From: JAYZQT01 sp964412235 | GTDB taxonomy: Bacteria > Pseudomonadota > Alphaproteobacteria > MPNO01 > UBA830 | DNA length: 18,597 nt | Assembly (NCBI GenBank): GCA_964412235.1 | Contig: CAYPNT010000058.1 | Location: forward strand, 1-18,597 | Direction: 5' to 3' | In this document: positions 15,122 to 18,597 of the stretch, piece by piece | Layout of the letters: each line of letters starts with the position of its first letter | How positions within the stretch are numbered: position 1 is the stretch's first letter | The notes under the pieces: generated by a model | What the model was told of the DNA's origin: nothing | Seen by the model: only the letters and a program-made list of their open reading frames with translations | Databases searched by the model: none | Made by a program: the position numbers and the translations under genes

Positions 15122-15592
15122 ATGAGTGATAAGCAAAAACTTTACCAGTCCGATTTTATGAAAGTTGCGTTGGGGGAAGCTTCCTGTGCGTTTGATCGTG
15201 GGGAAGTTCCGGTTGGGGCCGTTATAGTCGATAGTGCTACGGGAGGTGTCGTAGCCAAATCCGGAAACCGGGTTGAGGAAACTAGCGATCCGACGGCTCA
15301 TGCTGAAATGTTAGTAATTAGATCCGCTGCTAACAGCATCGGTCAGGTTAGGTTACCCAATTGTGATTTATATGTGACACTCGAACCCTGTCCGATGTGT
15401 GCCACCGCAATTTCGTTGGCGCGGATTCGTCGTGTCTATTTTGGTGCCAGCGATCCAAAAGGCGGCGGTGTAGAAAACGGTCCACGAATATTTTCGCAGG
15501 CGACGTGCCACCATAGGCCGGAAGTATATAGCGGCATCAGCGCTACCAATGCCGCCACCCTACTCAAGTCATTTTTTGCTCTTCGGCGATAA
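15122..15592 (+). CDS. tadA: tRNA(adenosine(34)) deaminase
   Basis: TadA deaminates A34 of tRNA-Arg(ACG) to inosine for wobble decoding. The zinc deaminase motifs are both present: TAHAEM with His60 and the proton-shuttling Glu62, and EPCPMC with Cys90 and Cys93 (numbering from ATG 15122). EVPVGAVIV and the RIRRVYFGASDPKGGG block are typical of TadA. The start is set at ATG 15122 (156 residues), because homologues begin shortly before the first helix. An upstream in-frame ATG at 15041 would add 27 residues without family resemblance; neither start has a clear Shine-Dalgarno. It is divergent from the PuuD-like/pseudouridine synthase/rsmD unit and converges on a UbiD gene with 15 bases between stops. 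A guanine deaminase is less likely. Confidence 0.94.
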   Translation: MSDKQKLYQSDFMKVALGEASCAFDRGEVPVGAVIVDSATGGVVAKSGNRVEETSDPTAHAEMLVIRSAANSIGQVRLPNCDLYVTLEPCPMCATAISLARIRRVYFGASDPKGGGVENGPRIFSQATCHHRPEVYSGISATNAATLLKSFFALRR

Positions 15593-15623
15593 AACTACCC
15601 GAAAAACCTAGTTTTCGTCGAAG
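15581..15623. terminator. Hairpin spanning the convergent tadA/ubiD 3' ends
   Basis: AAAACTA (15591-15597) pairs with TAGTTTT (15609-15615) around an 11-base loop. CTTCG (15581-15585) pairs with CGAAG (15619-15623) outside an internal loop. The structure includes both stop codons. A/T runs lie in the upper stem rather than after it, so this is not a textbook intrinsic terminator, but the symmetry suits a bidirectional one. Confidence 0.4.
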
Positions 15624-17149
15624 CCGTATTCACTCCACCGAGCGTTAACCCTGTCCATATCTTCTTGATGGGGCATCACAGTCGGTGGGTAGCGATTTCC
15701 ACCATATTGTTCCTCTAGGTCGAAATCCAAGTTCTCGGTTGCGTCTATCAGGACACGGGTCCATTTTCCAGTGCCGAATTTTAGAGGGTCTCTATCGCGG
15801 AGTCGGGTGGATGGATCGAGAAGTGAGCCAAACGATCCTGGGAAAAAGACGATATCGTCTTCAGCTGCATTCACCCGGTAGGCAAATGCCCAATCAACAG
15901 ATGCATAATCATGAATATCGATGTCTTGATCGACGACCCAGATGTTTTTGTATCTTAAATGCGCGGCATTTGACCCCCATATCGCCGCCGCCGCTTGCTT
16001 GGCCTGGCCTCGGTATGTCTGATTCAACTGGATCATCAGCGTGGTGCCGTTATTCGCTGCCGGACAGTGGACGTCCGTTACCCCTGGCACGCCGGCACGC
16101 TCAAGTACATTCCACGCGACGCCCGCCCTTTGAACAGAGCTGGTTACCGCGTTTTCGCTATACATTTTTGGCAGCGTACCTTCCAAAGTGCCCCGATGGA
16201 TCGAACCATTCCGATAGGAGACACTGGTAACCTTTGTAACGTGTTTAGGCCCCTGATCTCCTCCAAAGTACCCCGTATATTCTCCGAATGGCCCTTCCAT
16301 CTCAAAGGTTTCGGGATCTGAATCGATATAGCCCTCAATAACCATCTCTGCATCGGCTGGCACCATTAGGTCACTCATTTCACATTTAATGAGTTCGACG
16401 GGTTTACCTCGGATAGCGCCCATTACTTCATATTCAGAAACACCCGTCGGGATAGGGGCTGATGCGCAGTAGGGCAGGGATGGTTCCCACCCATATACGT
16501 GGGCAACGGGCATCTTCATCCCGCGATCAGCCCATTTTTGAAAGTGTATGCCCCAGTGTTGAGCACGCCATAAAAGCACTGGTATGGTGTCCTTTTGGCC
16601 AATCATGCCTCGATAAATCCCAAGGTTATGTTGGCCTGTGTCAGGGTCCATCGTGATGGTTGCTTGATAGGTATTGATATAGCGACCCCCATCTTCTCGG
16701 TGCCAACGCGGAACTGGAACCTTGTTAATGTCAATATCCTTACCGTTAACGATATTTTCCTTCACTTTTCCATCTTTGACTTCGACAGGTGCGATGCGCT
16801 GTTGAAGGAAGTGGCGTGTTGCGAGAACCAGATCGCGAACGGGTGCATCCTTGGGCAACCCCAGCATCATCGCGAGACGGGTATAATTGGAGAGACCGCC
16901 GGTGAAGACCTGGCGTGAGTACACGTCGTCCTTTTCGCCATATCCCTTAATGTTATTAAATAATAGTGCGGGCCCATTACCTTGCCCAAAAGTTTTACGG
17001 GCTACTGTTCCTAGCTCGTAGTCCCAATCGACTTCTACGTCTATTTCGTGGATTTCACCGGCATCGCGTAACGCGTCTATCCATCCTCGCAAGTCTTCGA
17101 AAGCACGTGGCACGATTTTATTATGCATACCACCTAGTTCATTGGACAT
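15608..17149 (-). CDS. UbiD family prenylated-FMN-dependent decarboxylase
   Basis: This 513-residue UbiD-fold protein would use prenylated FMN to (de)carboxylate an aromatic or unsaturated acid. The family's catalytic Arg-Glu-Glu set is intact: Arg180 in GIYRGM, and Glu285 and Glu290 in EGPFGEYTG, corresponding to Arg173, Glu277 and Glu282 of Aspergillus Fdc1. KENIVNGKDIDINKVPVP, LLWRAQHWG and NQTYRGQAKQ are also recognisable. The substrate cannot be read from sequence; ubiquinone-pathway UbiD is one option, but the tandem paralogue suggests a catabolic or secondary role. A strong Shine-Dalgarno AAGGAGT (17155-17161) lies 5 bases before the ATG, better than at most genes here. No UbiX (prFMN synthase) is in the window. 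Confidence 0.93.
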   Translation of the reverse strand: MSNELGGMHNKIVPRAFEDLRGWIDALRDAGEIHEIDVEVDWDYELGTVARKTFGQGNGPALLFNNIKGYGEKDDVYSRQVFTGGLSNYTRLAMMLGLPKDAPVRDLVLATRHFLQQRIAPVEVKDGKVKENIVNGKDIDINKVPVPRWHREDGGRYINTYQATITMDPDTGQHNLGIYRGMIGQKDTIPVLLWRAQHWGIHFQKWADRGMKMPVAHVYGWEPSLPYCASAPIPTGVSEYEVMGAIRGKPVELIKCEMSDLMVPADAEMVIEGYIDSDPETFEMEGPFGEYTGYFGGDQGPKHVTKVTSVSYRNGSIHRGTLEGTLPKMYSENAVTSSVQRAGVAWNVLERAGVPGVTDVHCPAANNGTTLMIQLNQTYRGQAKQAAAAIWGSNAAHLRYKNIWVVDQDIDIHDYASVDWAFAYRVNAAEDDIVFFPGSFGSLLDPSTRLRDRDPLKFGTGKWTRVLIDATENLDFDLEEQYGGNRYPPTVMPHQEDMDRVNARWSEYGFDEN

Positions 17150-17154
17150 CTTTT

Positions 17155-17161
17155 ACTCCTT
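17155..17161 (-). promoter_or_regulatory. Strong Shine-Dalgarno AAGGAGT for the complete ubiD-like gene
   Basis: It is complementary to the 16S rRNA tail over seven bases and lies 5 bases before ATG 17149. It fixes the start and suggests high translation relative to neighbouring genes, most of which have weak sites. Confidence 0.8.
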
Positions 17162-17277
17162 ATTGGCCACGCGTTACGCGCATCGTTGTTTTGTACTAAC
17201 CACACCACTCACTATGACCAGAAAAATATTTGATCGTGTGCGTTTTGTCCGGTCATCGTTGCAACTTGGAAAGGTTA
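17162..17277. other. Gap between the two ubiD-like genes
   Basis: The gap holds no gene. ATGACC (17214-17219) and GGTCAT (17251-17256) form an inverted repeat with a 31-base spacer. CGCGTTACGCG at 17170-17180 has its reverse complement inside the downstream ubiD-like gene, near 17065. No clear promoter or terminator was recognised, so co-transcription of the two genes is possible. Confidence 0.35.
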
Positions 17278-18597
17278 CTAAGTTTCTGATGAAAGCTGCT
17301 TATTCCAGCACCCACTAAGCCCTAGTGTGTCCCACCGCTCCTCTACCAGTTTTAGATCGTCGTCCGAGGGGCGAACTGTGGGTGGGTATCTTTCGCCTCC
17401 CCGTTCCGGCTCGTAATCTAAATTAACGGTCGCGTCTGTCAACACGCGGGTCCATTTCCCGGTGCCAAAAAGGTGAACATTTGCATCTCGCCTGCGTACG
17501 CTGGGATCCAGTCCCGCGCCCCAATTTGCGGGGTATACAGTGATATCGTCTTCTCCGGCATTTACACGCCATGCGACGGCCCAGTCGACGGCCTCGTAGT
17601 CGTGTATGTCGATATCTGCGTCGACAACGGTTACGTGTTTATACCGAACATGAGATGACGAATCCCCCCAAAGTGCTGCCGCTACTTGTTTTGCTTGTCC
17701 ACGATAGGTCTGGTTGATGGCGACGTTAATATTGACTGCCGCTTGGATAGGATGTCCAAATACGTCGACTATGCCCGGCACGCCGGCTGTTTCCAATGCA
17801 TTCCACGCGACCGCGGAGCGGTGGATCGAACTCATTATTGGATTTTCGCCGATGCTACCGGGGATCGCTCCCTCGACGGTCCCACGAAAAACTGGGTTGT
17901 TTCGGTGGGTAATTGCAGTGACGCGTGTAGTGTGTTTGCGCGAACGCTCGGGTGCGTAGAAGCCTGTAAACTCGGCGTAAGGACCTTCTTCAGTAAAGGT
18001 TTCCGGGTCCGTTGAGATCCAGCCTTCAATCACAATTTCAGCGTTTGCGGGGACCTTGAGCGGGACCGTTTCACACTCGATGAGGTCAACTGGCTCACCC
18101 CGGATCGCACCCATGACATCATATTCCGAGATGTGGCGGGGTACGGGCGCTCCCGCAGTGAAGCCGAGTGAGGGTTCCCAGCCGATGACGTATGCTACGG
18201 GCATTTCGTCTCCACGCTCTTGGTGCTTTGAAAAGTGTCCACCCCAGTGTTGGGCTCGCCAAAGCAGTACGGGGATTTCAGCCGGGCCGCCCACCATTCC
18301 GCGATAGATGCCCACATTGTGAAGGTCCGTTTCTGGGTCTTTCGTAACGCACCCTGCGTAGGTCAGCACGTAACGTCCGCCATCCAGTCGGTTCCATTTT
18401 GGAACCGGAAATTTTAACAGATCAATATCAGAGCCGGTCAGAATATTTTCTTTGACCGGCCCGTCCTTAACCGTGCGAGGTTCAATACGTTCTTGGAAAA
18501 CAGTGCGGCAGATTTGGACAAGCTCTCTTGGGGGGGTGTCTTGCGGCAGGCCAAACATCATCGCAATACGTGAATAACTCGCATGACCGCCTGTGAA
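17278..18597 (-). CDS. Second UbiD family decarboxylase, N-terminus outside window
   Basis: The frame is open to the window end; 439 residues are visible. Alignment by eye with the neighbouring UbiD protein starts at that protein's residue 82 (FTGG), so about 80 residues are missing. The catalytic Arg is in GIYRGM (codon 18301-18303). The two Glu residues are in EGPYAEFTG (17971-17988), where the neighbour has EGPFGEYTG. KENILTGSDIDLLKFPVP, LLWRAQHWG and NQTYRGQAKQ are shared. The two proteins look roughly half identical (not computed), pointing to an older tandem duplication rather than a recent copy. Differences concentrate around the probable substrate pocket, for example VHCPAANNGTT against VFGHPIQAAVN, so different substrates or subunit roles are plausible. 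This gene lies 5' of the other on the same strand. Confidence 0.92.
   Translation of the reverse strand, partial: FTGGHASYSRIAMMFGLPQDTPPRELVQICRTVFQERIEPRTVKDGPVKENILTGSDIDLLKFPVPKWNRLDGGRYVLTYAGCVTKDPETDLHNVGIYRGMVGGPAEIPVLLWRAQHWGGHFSKHQERGDEMPVAYVIGWEPSLGFTAGAPVPRHISEYDVMGAIRGEPVDLIECETVPLKVPANAEIVIEGWISTDPETFTEEGPYAEFTGFYAPERSRKHTTRVTAITHRNNPVFRGTVEGAIPGSIGENPIMSSIHRSAVAWNALETAGVPGIVDVFGHPIQAAVNINVAINQTYRGQAKQVAAALWGDSSSHVRYKHVTVVDADIDIHDYEAVDWAVAWRVNAGEDDITVYPANWGAGLDPSVRRRDANVHLFGTGKWTRVLTDATVNLDYEPERGGERYPPTVRPSDDDLKLVEERWDTLGLSGCWNKQLSSET

Noticed and set aside
15685..16230. 181-residue open frame on the plus strand
   Set aside because: It is antisense to a well-supported UbiD gene with intact catalytic motifs. 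There is no recognisable domain, signal or ribosome-binding site.
17065..17180. CGCGTAACGCG repeated in inverse orientation as a mobile-element end
   Set aside because: One copy is inside coding sequence encoding ordinary residues (ALRDA). The motif is short and largely self-complementary, with no transposase or target duplication, so chance is the simplest explanation.

Overview
The window reads as a chromosomal segment of an alphaproteobacterium, most likely a Rhodospirillales-like and possibly marine lineage. The basis is gene order and protein character: maoC-ribF-ileS-lspA-DUF3035 lipoprotein-two M16 peptidases-pgi-mutL, facing rsmD and an RsuA/RluB-type pseudouridine synthase, with tadA divergent nearby. 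Base composition looks moderate, roughly the mid-to-upper 40s in % GC by eye (not computed). Assignment below order is inference. No rRNA, tRNA, CRISPR array, insertion sequence or phage gene was seen.

Layout. 1-264: the C-terminal end of a voltage-gated sodium-channel-like protein, cut by the window edge. 277-1041 (-): a TauE/SafE-type membrane permease. 1042-1378: a 337-base divergent intergenic region with four perfect inverted repeats, the main unexplained non-coding structure here. 1379-12908 (+): a long co-directional block with a MaoC-like hydratase, RibF (FMN/FAD synthesis), IleS, LspA (lipoprotein signal peptidase), a DUF3035 lipoprotein (a likely LspA client), a catalytic M16 peptidase and its HXXEH-less partner, a short-form glucose-6-phosphate isomerase, and MutL with the endonuclease motif. 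Several junctions overlap (ileS/lspA, M16/M16, pgi/mutL), which suggests translational coupling. 12922-14937 (-): a tight three-gene unit of a class I glutamine-amidotransferase-like (peptidase C26/PuuD-type) hydrolase, a pseudouridine synthase and RsmD. 15122-15592 (+): TadA. 15608-18597 (-): two tandem UbiD-family prFMN-dependent decarboxylases; the upstream one runs off the window.

How the genes work together. Most encode core functions: flavin cofactors, tRNA charging and modification (IleS, TadA), rRNA modification (RsmD, pseudouridine synthase), envelope lipoprotein maturation and proteolysis (LspA, DUF3035, M16 pair), mismatch repair and central carbon metabolism. The accessory elements are the sodium-channel end, the TauE permease, the PuuD-like gene placed inside an RNA-modification unit, and the UbiD pair. 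I found no clear-cut novel defence or mobile system. The best leads are the UbiD pair, the repeat-rich 1042-1378 region and the hydrolase coupled to the RNA-modification genes.
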